This document shows positions 8,238-15,559 of a stretch of 35,293 bases of DNA, in pieces (the first letter of the stretch is position 1; each line of letters begins with the position of its first letter). Below the pieces are notes generated by a model, which saw only the letters and a list, made by a program, of their open reading frames with translations, searched no databases and had not been told where the DNA came from. The DNA lies in NCBI GenBank assembly GCA_029259795.1, contig JAJDEM010000273.1:1-35293 (forward strand), read 5' to 3'. A program made the position numbers and the translations under genes. This DNA is from Planctomycetota bacterium. Its GTDB lineage: Bacteria; Planctomycetota; PLA2; JAEUHO01.

Positions 8238-8327
8238 GCTGTGTCTTGAGAGGCCGCTGTCCGTGCGACGCGCACCACGAGAGGTGGTTGCCCGCACGCT
8301 TGAAGATCCGGCCGATGATCGGTCGCT

Positions 8328-8363
8328 CTACGGAGACAGCCTCCAGAAGCCACGTTTACCCAT
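8328..8363 (-). CDS. Possible 11-residue leader peptide
   Basis: ATG GGT AAA ... CCG TAG encodes MGKRGFWRLSP. It is preceded by GGAGGTGATC with 2 bases before ATG; these ten bases can pair completely with the conserved 16S rRNA 3' end, and a tight hairpin sits just upstream. The reading frame overlaps one strand of the long-range helix in the RNA candidate, so ribosomes here could alter the fold ahead of the terminator. No homologue is recognised. It may equally be a chance ORF. Confidence 0.25.
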   Translation of the reverse strand: MGKRGFWRLSP

Positions 8364-8578
8364 CGATCACCTCCCTTCGCTCGGGGGCTCCAGCCCCCTT
8401 GGCCTGGTACCGCCACCCCGTCGATGTGGCGGGCCGCGACCACCGGACGTGCGTCCCGGCCGCGACGCGTCGAGTCTTGCACAGGCCCTCGCGATCAGGA
8501 ACATCCAAATACGCGCTGCGCACCCCGCATGCATGCGTGAGGGCGATTCGAACCGCGCGCAGTTGCGACGATCGCGCG

Positions 8579-9118
8579 TCAGTCCGTGTACACGTCGTCC
8601 AAGAACTCGCCCTCACCCACGATCTGGGTCCGCGCCGCGGGTACGACCAGCGAGGCGACAACTCGGCCGGCCGTTCCGTCGAACGCCCAGAGCGTCACAC
8701 TCGGACGACCCTGGGTCCAGGCACTGCGCCCGCGGATGGCGTAGGTGTGACCACCTTCTGCAGGGAAGCGCAGCGGAACGCTGTGCGTCACGAGCTGACG
8801 ACCCTTCAAGTGCGGGGGCGTCTCACGAAACGCAACTTGCAACTCCGTGGCGCCCGGCAGGACCGTGAAGGCGTTGTGGGTCCCGCCAAGGGTCTGCCCG
8901 CCGACGCGCACGAGGACCGCGCTGTCGCCGTCCCGCGCCGTGAACGGTGCGTGGCGTGCGCGGTTGAAGGGGTTCTCCGGAACGATCGTGGCCGCGCCAC
9001 TCGCTGTCGGTTCGTTGCCGCGGAAGGTCTGCACGGCGCGCTGACACCCGCCAACGGCCAAGAGCAGCGCACAGACGGCCAGTCGGCGGCACAGATGCGA
9101 ACTCGCAGCGTGGGTCAT
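8579..9118 (-). CDS. Predicted lipoprotein, unknown function
   Basis: A 179-residue protein with a lipoprotein signal peptide: a basic start, a hydrophobic core and lipobox VGGC, giving the lipidated Cys at about residue 25. The mature part looks like a single beta-rich domain (SAVLVRVGGQTLGG, TELQVAFRETPP, GGHTYAIRGRSAW, SVTLWAFD) and ends in an acidic tail. I do not recognise a family. ATG 9118 was chosen because GGAGGG lies 5 bases upstream; an in-frame ATG 27 bases further upstream has no ribosome site. It is divergent from the membrane protein gene at 9203. Confidence 0.7.
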   Translation of the reverse strand: MTHAASSHLCRRLAVCALLLAVGGCQRAVQTFRGNEPTASGAATIVPENPFNRARHAPFTARDGDSAVLVRVGGQTLGGTHNAFTVLPGATELQVAFRETPPHLKGRQLVTHSVPLRFPAEGGHTYAIRGRSAWTQGRPSVTLWAFDGTAGRVVASLVVPAARTQIVGEGEFLDDVYTD

Positions 9119-9202
9119 GAATCCCTCCGACGGGCATTCTGCCACAGGCCCCGCTCGGATCCGCGCATGGACCCGGTCGCCGCCGTCTGGGAGGATGGCT
9201 TC

Positions 9203-9871
9203 ATGGCCATGCCCCCGCCCCTACCCCACAAGACGGATTTCGACGCCGAGCCGGAGTTCGACGACGAGCCGAGGCCCAAGAAGAGCGCCTGGCGTACACC
9301 GCTGATCATCATCGGGGTGATCCTCGGGGTGCTGCTCCTCTGCATCCTCCTCGGCGTGGCCTATATCTGGTGGTTCTCCGAGGACATGCCCATTCGGCAG
9401 GAGGACCGCGACGTGCTCGTCACGGTCGCGTGGGCCCAAGGCCAAGGCTTCGAGGTGGACTTCGATCCTGCACTCGAGCTCGTCGAGAAGGTCCGGTACA
9501 TCGACAAGAGCTACGAGCTGAGCTACGAGTACACCGGACTTGATGCCTACATCCTGTGCGAGGTCACCGTGGAGGGGTCCGTCAGCGACGCGAAGGCTTC
9601 GTACGTGGGGCTCAAGGCCGGCCAGTCCATTGTCTTCAGCATCGACGACACCGACGTGCGCGAGCGCAGCGATCTGCTCCGCTGGGGCGACGACTCCAAG
9701 TGCGCGCTGCTCTACGACGACGAGGGGATTCTCGTGGGGAACTACTTCACCTGCCGGAGTGGGAAGCGGCTCTTCTCGTTTGTACTCATCGGCCTTGTCA
9801 TGGAGGAGCGCCAGGCGCTGCAGGACTTCCTGCTCCCGGTCCTGCACCGCTTGAAGGTCTACGAACCGTGA
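9203..9871 (+). CDS. Single-pass membrane protein, unknown function
   Basis: A 222-residue protein. The first 30 residues are acidic and Pro-rich and should be cytoplasmic. One strong membrane segment follows (LIIIGVILGVLLLCILLGVA, about residues 33-55). The remaining 165 residues form one extracytoplasmic domain with no family I can name; it has two Cys (in EYTGLDAYILCEV and SKCALLYDD) that could pair. ATG 9203 was chosen for GGAGG 8 bases upstream; an in-frame ATG at 9167 is the alternative. It is convergent with the M60-like protease gene. Confidence 0.75.
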   Translation: MAMPPPLPHKTDFDAEPEFDDEPRPKKSAWRTPLIIIGVILGVLLLCILLGVAYIWWFSEDMPIRQEDRDVLVTVAWAQGQGFEVDFDPALELVEKVRYIDKSYELSYEYTGLDAYILCEVTVEGSVSDAKASYVGLKAGQSIVFSIDDTDVRERSDLLRWGDDSKCALLYDDEGILVGNYFTCRSGKRLFSFVLIGLVMEERQALQDFLLPVLHRLKVYEP

Positions 9872-9877
9872 CCCGTC

Positions 9878-9932
9878 GGGCGCTTGCTACGCGCCCAAGG
9901 TCTGCAGGGAGCCCACCATCATCCGCCTGCAG
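9878..9932. terminator. Paired hairpins between convergent genes
   Basis: Two perfect stems fill the 61-base convergent gap: GGGCGC (9878-9883) with GCGCCC (9891-9896), and CTGCAGG (9902-9908) with CCTGCAG (9926-9932). Neither has a T-run, so they could slow or end transcription from both sides only weakly or with help from Rho. Confidence 0.35.
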
Positions 9933-12158
9933 CTACCGGCCGTCGTCGGGCTGCCAGGGTGGTAGCGAGGCAATCGCGGCCCGCGCCTTCTTCGACACGG
10001 GGATCCCCCAGCGCTCGAAGAACGGACCAAGATCACGGCCGACCGTCTTGGCCATGCGCACCATCCACTGGTCGCGCTTCTCGGCATCGTTCTTGGGCCG
10101 CTCGTAGTCCGCAAGATCCCGGTAGGTCGCGAAGGTCCGCTTGTAGGCGTCCCACCCGAACGCCGTGCGCAGCTGCTGGTACATGATGAGCGCCGTGAAG
10201 GGCTTGGCCTTCCACAGCCCGAACTTGCGCTCACCCTTCTCGTAGGCCTGCGTGTTCTTCGCGATCGACGCAGGACTCATCGCCACGTGCCCGATGCCCT
10301 TCTCGCAGACGGTCTCCATGAGGTAGAGCGAATACAGGTTGCAGGTCACTTCGACCGTGCCGGCGAAGGTCCAGTCCTTGTGTTGATGGTTGTGGCCCAT
10401 CTCGTGGAACATGCCCCAGTCGCCCTTGGTCTTGAGCGTCGGGAGATCCACGAAGCGCGGCGCGGCATCGAGATGCGTCATGATCGGGTAGCCGGCGTGC
10501 ATGTAGCCGTTCGAGATCTGCACATCGGCAACGTAGCGCTCGGGGCGTACACGCTCATGCGGTCGCGCGGAGAGGTCGGCGCAGCCGTCCATCACACGGT
10601 CCCACCAGATCATCAGGGCTTCGGGATCGTCGAGCGCCCGGATCGTCGCGGAGGGGACGGTGATGATGACCTTCGAGGTCTCGAGCTCCGCCCACGGACC
10701 GGGGTTGGACCGCTGCCTCGCCAGCCACTCCTCGGTCGTGGTCATACCGAGCTTGAAGTGGGGTGCCTCGACCACGCCACCGAGCGCGACCCGGAGGGAT
10801 CCCAAAGTGCAACCTGGGGGTACCACGACGTAGACGAGCCCGCCAAACGCGCACGCATGCTCGCTGCTCGTTGCATCCAGGGGGCGCTCGACTGTGATCT
10901 CCGGGACCCGGCTCCATGCACCCTTGCCCCAGAGGCGGTCCTTGTGGGCGCCAATGCGCAGAGCCAAGCCGTCGGCGATGGCGCGTCTCTCGATGACCGC
11001 GCTCACGAGACCACCGGGTGGCGCGTAGAGCCCCGTCGAGTGCCAGCCGGGAATCGCCGTGTCGATCATCACCTTGCGACGCACGCGACGTGCTGACTTG
11101 GCTACCGAGCCGGGGAAGGCCTCCGAGGCCGCATGGGCGCGGATGCGCGCAGGCTCCAGCAGCGCATCGCGCTGGACCTGCATGGTGAGGAGTAGCTTGC
11201 CCAGGCCGTCGGTATCCCCAAGCGGACGCGCAGCACTGGGGAGGTAGCGGGGGTCGGCCGCGTGCTTGAGAAGCTTGCCGAGGCGCGAGAGAAGGAGCTT
11301 GTCATCGGTCGGTACCTCGCGGATCGCCCGCGTCACGGTAGCAACTGCGAGGGCTCCATCGGCCGGCGCAAGCCGCGGCCCTCCCTCGTCCTCGGCGACC
11401 AAGGCGTCGAGCGCGATCCCTGCATGCGATAGCGCAGGCGCTGGTCCCTTGACGCGCAGCGTTCCGCTCTTGGGCTTCGTCAGGTACTCACCGCCCCACA
11501 CGAGACCTGCCGGACCCAGCAGCCGGTTGCCGTGGTTGTCATCCGAGAGCAAACGCTTCGGGTTGAGTTGCTGCCAGCCCCAGCCGGGCATGCCTGCGAC
11601 GACGCCAAGTCCGCCCTTGAGCCGCTTCGCGAGTACGGCAAGCTCGGCTTCGGTGATGTCTGCCAGCGGAACGAACACCGCGTCCAACGACGAGAGCTGC
11701 TTCGTCCACGCGGCGTCGTCGAGCGCGATGACCTCGTGGCCTTGCGCGGCGAGGGAGGCGCGGACCGCCTTCCACTTGCGTACGCCGATCTTGGACCTGG
11801 CCTTGCCTGCAACCCAGACCGCGACGTTGCGTACCAGCTTCTCGGTGTCGCCCACCTTGAGCGCCGCTTCGAAGTAGCCGTGACCAAACAAGACGGCGCG
11901 ACCGCGGCCATGCCGCGTGGCACCCACCAGGGGTGCCGGGCGTCCCCCCGAGGTACCGGCAATGACCGGAAAGGCCTTCGGCCCGAAGACGGACAGCGTT
12001 CCGGGCACACCGGGCAGCGCAATCTCCTCGACCCCGACGAGCATGGCGGCCACGTCCGCCTGCTGCGGCTTGCCAAGCGCCGGTGAACCGGCGCTGGCAG
12101 CGGGCACGGCCGCACCGAGGCAGACAAAGAGGACAAGGACCCATCGGGCGTGGCGCAT
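9933..12158 (-). CDS. Secreted M60/enhancin-like zinc metalloprotease
   Basis: A 741-residue exported protein with a clear signal peptide ending near ASA-23. The first third is a Rossmann-like, glutaminase/ThuA-like region (GRAVLFGHGYFEAAL, LDAVFVPLADITEAE, GGLGVVAGMPGWGW) seen in several M60-type proteins. The second half carries the gluzincin site GMFHEMGHNHQ at about residue 583, followed by TVEVTCNLYSLY, whose Glu is the probable third zinc ligand. M60 enzymes cleave mucin-like and other glycosylated proteins, so breakdown of environmental glycoproteins is a reasonable inference. ATG 12158 has GGGAG 7 bases upstream. TACCTT about 40 bases upstream could be the -10 element. Confidence 0.88.
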   Translation of the reverse strand: MRHARWVLVLFVCLGAAVPAASAGSPALGKPQQADVAAMLVGVEEIALPGVPGTLSVFGPKAFPVIAGTSGGRPAPLVGATRHGRGRAVLFGHGYFEAALKVGDTEKLVRNVAVWVAGKARSKIGVRKWKAVRASLAAQGHEVIALDDAAWTKQLSSLDAVFVPLADITEAELAVLAKRLKGGLGVVAGMPGWGWQQLNPKRLLSDDNHGNRLLGPAGLVWGGEYLTKPKSGTLRVKGPAPALSHAGIALDALVAEDEGGPRLAPADGALAVATVTRAIREVPTDDKLLLSRLGKLLKHAADPRYLPSAARPLGDTDGLGKLLLTMQVQRDALLEPARIRAHAASEAFPGSVAKSARRVRRKVMIDTAIPGWHSTGLYAPPGGLVSAVIERRAIADGLALRIGAHKDRLWGKGAWSRVPEITVERPLDATSSEHACAFGGLVYVVVPPGCTLGSLRVALGGVVEAPHFKLGMTTTEEWLARQRSNPGPWAELETSKVIITVPSATIRALDDPEALMIWWDRVMDGCADLSARPHERVRPERYVADVQISNGYMHAGYPIMTHLDAAPRFVDLPTLKTKGDWGMFHEMGHNHQHKDWTFAGTVEVTCNLYSLYLMETVCEKGIGHVAMSPASIAKNTQAYEKGERKFGLWKAKPFTALIMYQQLRTAFGWDAYKRTFATYRDLADYERPKNDAEKRDQWMVRMAKTVGRDLGPFFERWGIPVSKKARAAIASLPPWQPDDGR

Positions 12159-12439
12159 GCGGAAGCTCCCTGCGGCCTGGACACTGAGCAGTCAAGGTAC
12201 CGAGCGGAGCCCCTGGCCGCACCGGAGTTACCGGTCATCGAGAGCCGCCGGGGTGGTGCGCAGCAGCGGGGCGTTGCATCGCCCGGATGGCCTCGTCCCG
12301 ACCTACACCGACTTCCCACCCACGCATAGCAGCCAACCGACACGCCAAGTCTGCCACTCGAGGAGCGGATCGCGAGTCCGAGCCTCCATCCGTCGTCCCG
12401 CACCCACCCAGCACATCGACCAACCGCCACACCACGTGG

Positions 12440-12513
12440 GGCGGCGGGGTTGGCGGGAGGAGCCCCCGACAACAGAACACCCATCATTGGGAATCCCGAC
12501 CAACCCCGCCGCC
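12440..12513. repeat. Long inverted repeat (19 bp arms)
   Basis: Left arm 12440-12458 (GGCGGCGGGGTTGGCGGGA) pairs with right arm 12494-12513, with 14 bp perfect, one bulged A at 12499 and 5 more bp. The 35-base loop contains a second small palindrome, CCCA-TCAT-TGGG, at 12480-12491. There is no T-run. It could be a regulatory RNA hairpin, a protein site or a trace of a mobile element; no flanking duplication was seen. Confidence 0.6.
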
Positions 12514-12587
12514 GGATTTGACTGGTAGGTGCTGTAGTTAGCGGGAGTCGCGCGGGTGTGTTTCGAGGAGCGCCCTCGCGGGTCAGG

Positions 12588-12593
12588 TACGCT
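12588..12593 (+). promoter_or_regulatory. Candidate -10 element (TACGCT), leaderless start
   Basis: TACGCT lies 9 bases before ATG 12603 and no Shine-Dalgarno is present between them. Confidence 0.35.
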
Positions 12594-12602
12594 CACGCGC
12601 CG

Positions 12603-13310
12603 ATGAGTGACGATCCCGCCCTTGCACCGACCGAGACCCGCGCCCAGTCGCTCGCGGGCATCCTCATCGCCGGACCGGCGCCATCGCTCGGCATCCTCGC
12701 CGGGCTGCACCTCTGGCCGGGCCCCCTCGGCAACGCGCTCTACATGGCGGGCAAGGGCGCGCTCTACCTCACACCGCTTGTGTGGTGGTGGCTCATTCGG
12801 CGCCGAAAATTTCCCGTCGCCCGACCGCCCGCGGGGAGCCTGCGCGAAGGCGTGGTCGTTGGACTCGTCCTCGGGGGCTTGATCGTCGCGGCGTACTTCC
12901 TCGTTGGTCGCTCCATGATGGATGCATCGAGGCTGCGCGTGGCAGCCACGGCGAGTGGCTTCGACACGCCGATGCGCTACGTCGTGATGGCGACATGCAT
13001 CTGCCTCATCAATGCCCTGCTCGAGGAGTACGCGTTCCGCTGGTTTCTCTACAGCCGCTGTCGCGCGCTGCTCGGCACGCTCGGCGGCGCGATTCTCGGT
13101 GCCCTGATCTTTACGACGCACCATGTGTTCGTGCTGATGGCGTACTTCGACTGGCCGATCGTGCTGCTCGGCTCGTTCGGTGTGTTCGTCGGCGGGCTCC
13201 TCTGGCAGGGGCTCTACGAGCGGCGCGCCTCCGTCTGGCCGGCCTACGTCAGCCATGTCATTGTCGATGTGGCGCTTCTCGGGATCGGTGCGTCCCTGTT
13301 GTTCGGCTGA
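12603..13310 (+). CDS. CPBP-family intramembrane metalloprotease
   Basis: A 235-residue polytopic membrane protein of the CAAX-prenyl-protease/bacteriocin-processing (CPBP, Abi) family. The three family motifs are intact: E141-E142-x3-R146 (LLEEYAFRWFLYSR), the His of FTTHH at 173/174, and H218-x3-D222 (PAYVSHVIVDVAL). Six or seven membrane segments surround them. It should cleave a substrate within the inner membrane; the substrate is unknown. ATG 12603 was preferred over an upstream in-frame ATG at 12558 because it begins a normal short N-terminus and sits 9 bases from a TACGCT element. It precedes a membrane-anchored PDZ protein gene by 106 bases. Confidence 0.9.
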   Translation: MSDDPALAPTETRAQSLAGILIAGPAPSLGILAGLHLWPGPLGNALYMAGKGALYLTPLVWWWLIRRRKFPVARPPAGSLREGVVVGLVLGGLIVAAYFLVGRSMMDASRLRVAATASGFDTPMRYVVMATCICLINALLEEYAFRWFLYSRCRALLGTLGGAILGALIFTTHHVFVLMAYFDWPIVLLGSFGVFVGGLLWQGLYERRASVWPAYVSHVIVDVALLGIGASLLFG

Positions 13311-13323
13311 TTCAAGCCCTACA

Positions 13324-13385
13324 GAAGGGACGACACGGAAGGGACGGCGTGGCGCGGACGTCCAAGGCCTGGAGACGTCCACGCC
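13324..13385 (+). repeat. Tandem 9-mers and a hairpin between CPBP and PDZ genes
   Basis: GAAGGGACG occurs at 13324-13332 and again at 13338-13346, 14 bases apart. A hairpin follows: GGCGTGG (13346-13352) and GGACGTC (13356-13362) pair with GACGTCC (13374-13380) and CCACGCC (13379-13385). There is no T-run. This could be an operator plus an attenuating hairpin ahead of the PDZ gene. Confidence 0.4.
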
Positions 13386-13416
13386 GCGGAGGCGTTCCTG
13401 CCCAGGATGAAATGCC

Positions 13417-14571
13417 ATGACCCGACCGACCCCCCATGCCGTGCGACGCGTGCTCTTCGGCCTCAATCTCGGCTTGCTCGCCCTGCTCGTAACGCTGGGC
13501 GTCAGCACCTTCGCCGACTACGGAAGCACGAAGGCCGAGGCTGCGCCTGCTACGGACGAGCTGCGGATCACTTGGATGACGGGACGCCAGACGGGACTGC
13601 GCTGGACCCCCACCCCGCCGGTCACGCCGAAGGAGGCGGACGCGGTGTTCGGTCGCTACGCGACCCTCAGGCCAGAACACTGGCCCTTCGTCGGACCGCT
13701 GCCGCCTGAGCCGGAGGCAAGGACAGCGCATTCGCACGAAGAGCCCAAGGGTCCGGCCGACCTGGCCTCGCTTGGGGCCGTGGGCATGCTCACGGTCGGC
13801 GAAGGTGTCCCCGTCCTCAGCTTCACCTTCCACAAGGCCCCGCGCGCCATGGCGCACGTGACGACCGGGGAGTTCATCCGCCGCTCGCCCGACGCCCCGG
13901 GGCGCTTCCGGCTCACCCGCATCGAGCGACTCTCCGACGAGCTGCACCACATCCACTACGACGTCCTCGCAGGCGGCGTCGTCGTACGGGAGGCCGTGCA
14001 CGTACACGACACACGTTCAAGCCCGCCCACCGGTGGTCCCCTCCGCGTGCATGCCGACGCGTCCGAGAACACAGAGGCCCCGCCGCGCCACGAGGACAGC
14101 GCCGAGCCTGCGGAGCCTCCGAGCGCCCCGGACGTCATGCCGCGCGCGCCCAGTGTCCTCAAGCCCAAGATCCACACGAACCCAGGCAACCCGCGGGACC
14201 GGGTCATCGAGCTGGATGCCCCCACCCACCGCTGGGGCAAGGCCCATGGCATCGAGGCCCTGCTGAAGCAGCTCAAGACCACCCCCGCAATCGACACCAC
14301 CACCGGACGGACGCTTGGGGTTCGGATCGCCGGCTTCGGTCAGGGGCTGAAGGCGGACGCCTTCGACGTGCGCAAGGGCGACATCCTCGTCAGCGTCGCG
14401 GGACGCGAGGTCCTGGACCGTGCCGACCTGATCGCCATCGCCAAGACCTTGGACCCGGACAAGCTCGTCCCCGTCGTCATCGACCGCCGCGGAACGAAGC
14501 ACACCTACCGCGTCGACGCCCGCGACCCCCACACCAAGCGGAAGTTGCCCTACTTCGAGAACCTGAAGTAG
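13417..14571 (+). CDS. Membrane-anchored PDZ-domain protein, GspC-like layout
   Basis: A 384-residue protein. A short basic N-terminus is followed by one membrane segment (about residues 12-32), a long extracytoplasmic region rich in Pro/Ala/Glu, and a C-terminal PDZ-like domain (LGVRIAGFGQGLKADAFDVRKGDILVSVAG, about 305-370). This order (TM, linker, PDZ) resembles GspC of type II secretion, and pseudopilin-like genes occur at 30.5-33.5 kb, but the homology region of GspC is not recognisable, so the call is by layout only. It has no protease catalytic motif. ATG 13417 has AGGA 9 bases upstream. Confidence 0.7.
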   Translation: MTRPTPHAVRRVLFGLNLGLLALLVTLGVSTFADYGSTKAEAAPATDELRITWMTGRQTGLRWTPTPPVTPKEADAVFGRYATLRPEHWPFVGPLPPEPEARTAHSHEEPKGPADLASLGAVGMLTVGEGVPVLSFTFHKAPRAMAHVTTGEFIRRSPDAPGRFRLTRIERLSDELHHIHYDVLAGGVVVREAVHVHDTRSSPPTGGPLRVHADASENTEAPPRHEDSAEPAEPPSAPDVMPRAPSVLKPKIHTNPGNPRDRVIELDAPTHRWGKAHGIEALLKQLKTTPAIDTTTGRTLGVRIAGFGQGLKADAFDVRKGDILVSVAGREVLDRADLIAIAKTLDPDKLVPVVIDRRGTKHTYRVDARDPHTKRKLPYFENLK

Positions 14572-14614
14572 CCGGCGCTTGGAGTAGCGAAACCTCCGGT
14601 CTGCCCGCCCCATG

Positions 14615-14620
14615 TAGGAT
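14615..14620 (+). promoter_or_regulatory. Candidate -10 element (TAGGAT)
   Basis: TAGGAT lies 19 bases before ATG 14640, giving a short leader that contains the GGAGG ribosome site. Confidence 0.3.
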
Positions 14621-14639
14621 CTCCGGCCCGGAGGTACGT

Positions 14640-15125
14640 ATGGGCAAGCTGAACGTGAGTGTCGATGTGGCCGCGACCCCCGAGCAGGCGTGGGCGGTTT
14701 ACTCCGACCTGGCCCATGCGGCCGACCGCATCAAGGGCATCGAGCGGATCGAGATCATCACGGATGGACCGATCGGCGTCGGCACCAAGTGGCGCGAGAC
14801 CCGCATCATGATGAAGAAGGAGACGACCGAGGAAATGGAGATCACCGAGTGGGTCCCCAACTCCCACTACGCGGTCCACTCCGACTCGTGCGGCTCCGAC
14901 TTCACATGCGTCATGCGCGTGACGCCGGCCGACGCTGGCTGCACTGTCACCATGGACATGGAGTTCAAGCCGCGCACGTTCATGGCAAAGCTCATGACGC
15001 CGCTGGGCTGGCTCATGACGGGTGTGATGAAGAAGTGCATCCTGGGCGACTTGGAGGACCTGAAGCGGCACATCGAAGCCGGCGGCGCGGTGGCGACCCA
15101 CGCCGCCGATCCGGCCTCGGCCTGA
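14640..15125 (+). CDS. SRPBCC (START-like) family protein
   Basis: A 161-residue cytoplasmic protein with the helix-grip fold pattern of polyketide-cyclase/dehydrase-like SRPBCC proteins: the N-terminal strand-helix LNVSVDVAATPEQAWAVYSD, the mid-sheet GVGTKWRETRIMM and MEITEWVPNSHYAVHSDS, and the long C-terminal helix GVMKKCILGDLEDLKRHIEA. Such proteins bind a hydrophobic ligand; the ligand is unknown. ATG 14640 has GGAGG 5 bases upstream. It is followed after 59 bases by the STAS gene, which has its own start signals. Confidence 0.85.
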   Translation: MGKLNVSVDVAATPEQAWAVYSDLAHAADRIKGIERIEIITDGPIGVGTKWRETRIMMKKETTEEMEITEWVPNSHYAVHSDSCGSDFTCVMRVTPADAGCTVTMDMEFKPRTFMAKLMTPLGWLMTGVMKKCILGDLEDLKRHIEAGGAVATHAADPASA

Positions 15126-15171
15126 GCGCCGGCCCAACAGACGGCATGCTACGGATTCTGTGGGTTCCGGG

Positions 15172-15177
15172 TACGCT
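15172..15177 (+). promoter_or_regulatory. Candidate -10 element (TACGCT), leaderless start
   Basis: TACGCT is followed by exactly seven C residues and then ATG 15185, so no ribosome site can exist between them. Confidence 0.4.
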
Positions 15178-15184
15178 CCCCCCC

Positions 15185-15550
15185 ATGAGTGATCACGGCA
15201 ACGACCTCGTTCTCGTCGAGCATCGGGACGGCTGCCACGTCGTCCGCTTCCTCACGGAGTCCCTCTTCGACCCGCTCATCGTGAGCCAGGTCGACAAGGA
15301 ACTCCACGCGGTCGTCGCAGAGGCTGTGACGCCGAGGCTGGTGCTGTCGCTCGACACCATCGACCACGTCGCCTCGTCGACCATCAGCACCGTGATCTCG
15401 CTGCGCAGTGCTTGCCAAGGCAAGGGCGGCGACGTCGCCCTCGCGGCAGTCCCAGCCGGCGTCCTGCAAATCCTGAAGATCGCCCGCCTGGACAATGTCT
15501 TCCGCATCTACGACTCAGCGGATGAAGCGATCGCCGCGCTTACCGCCTAG
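15185..15550 (+). CDS. STAS-domain protein (anti-sigma factor antagonist type)
   Basis: A 121-residue single STAS domain: the strand VLSLDTIDHVASSTISTVISLRSAC contains the conserved SS pair (Ser64/Ser65) at the place where SpoIIAA-like proteins are phosphorylated, followed by GKGGDVALAAVPAGVLQILKIARLDNVFRIYDS. It probably acts by binding an anti-sigma kinase or another STAS partner. No HATPase-type kinase or PP2C gene is visible nearby, so its partner is elsewhere. It ends 9 bases from the convergent ctaB. Confidence 0.88.
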   Translation: MSDHGNDLVLVEHRDGCHVVRFLTESLFDPLIVSQVDKELHAVVAEAVTPRLVLSLDTIDHVASSTISTVISLRSACQGKGGDVALAAVPAGVLQILKIARLDNVFRIYDSADEAIAALTA

Positions 15551-15559
15551 ATCGGCACC

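Larger units (their letters stand above)
8197..8459 (-). ncRNA. Candidate structured RNA or leader ending in a terminator
   Basis: The 420-base gap between the lipoprotein gene and the M28 gene holds no convincing protein but a string of hairpins on the minus strand. Plus-strand coordinates: 8443-8448 with 8453-8459 (one bulged base), 8410-8416 with 8426-8432 (7 bp perfect), 8383-8388 with 8393-8398 (6 bp, 4-base loop), a 9-bp helix 8335-8343 with 8250-8261 (3-base bulge) that encloses a nested hairpin (8293-8298/8262-8267 outside, 8284-8288/8274-8278 inside), then a terminator at 8203-8237. I cannot match it to a known riboswitch or RNA family. Hairpins arise easily at this GC content, so the terminator and the long-range helix are the main support. 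It may be a free RNA or a 5' leader that controls the peptidase. Confidence 0.35.
12159..12602. other. 444-base intergenic region without a convincing gene
   Basis: It separates the divergent M60-like and CPBP protease genes. Short frames exist on both strands but have no ribosome site and no recognisable product. From about 12300 to 12440 the plus strand is rich in C and A (many CCA/ACC triplets). A strong inverted repeat follows at 12440-12513, listed separately, and a -10-like element near the CPBP gene. Confidence 0.6.

Noticed and set aside
8164-8330. Longer small protein by shifting frame after the 11-codon ORF
   Set aside because: It would need a frameshift, would be translated through the terminator stem and T-run, and resembles no known protein.
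8541-8556. TTCGAA motif resembling a tRNA T-loop
   Set aside because: The flanking bases cannot form the 5-bp T-stem on either strand and no anticodon or acceptor stem is present.
12235-12541. Short frames on both strands in the intergenic gap
   Set aside because: No ribosome site, no recognisable product, biased composition; at this GC content such frames occur by chance.
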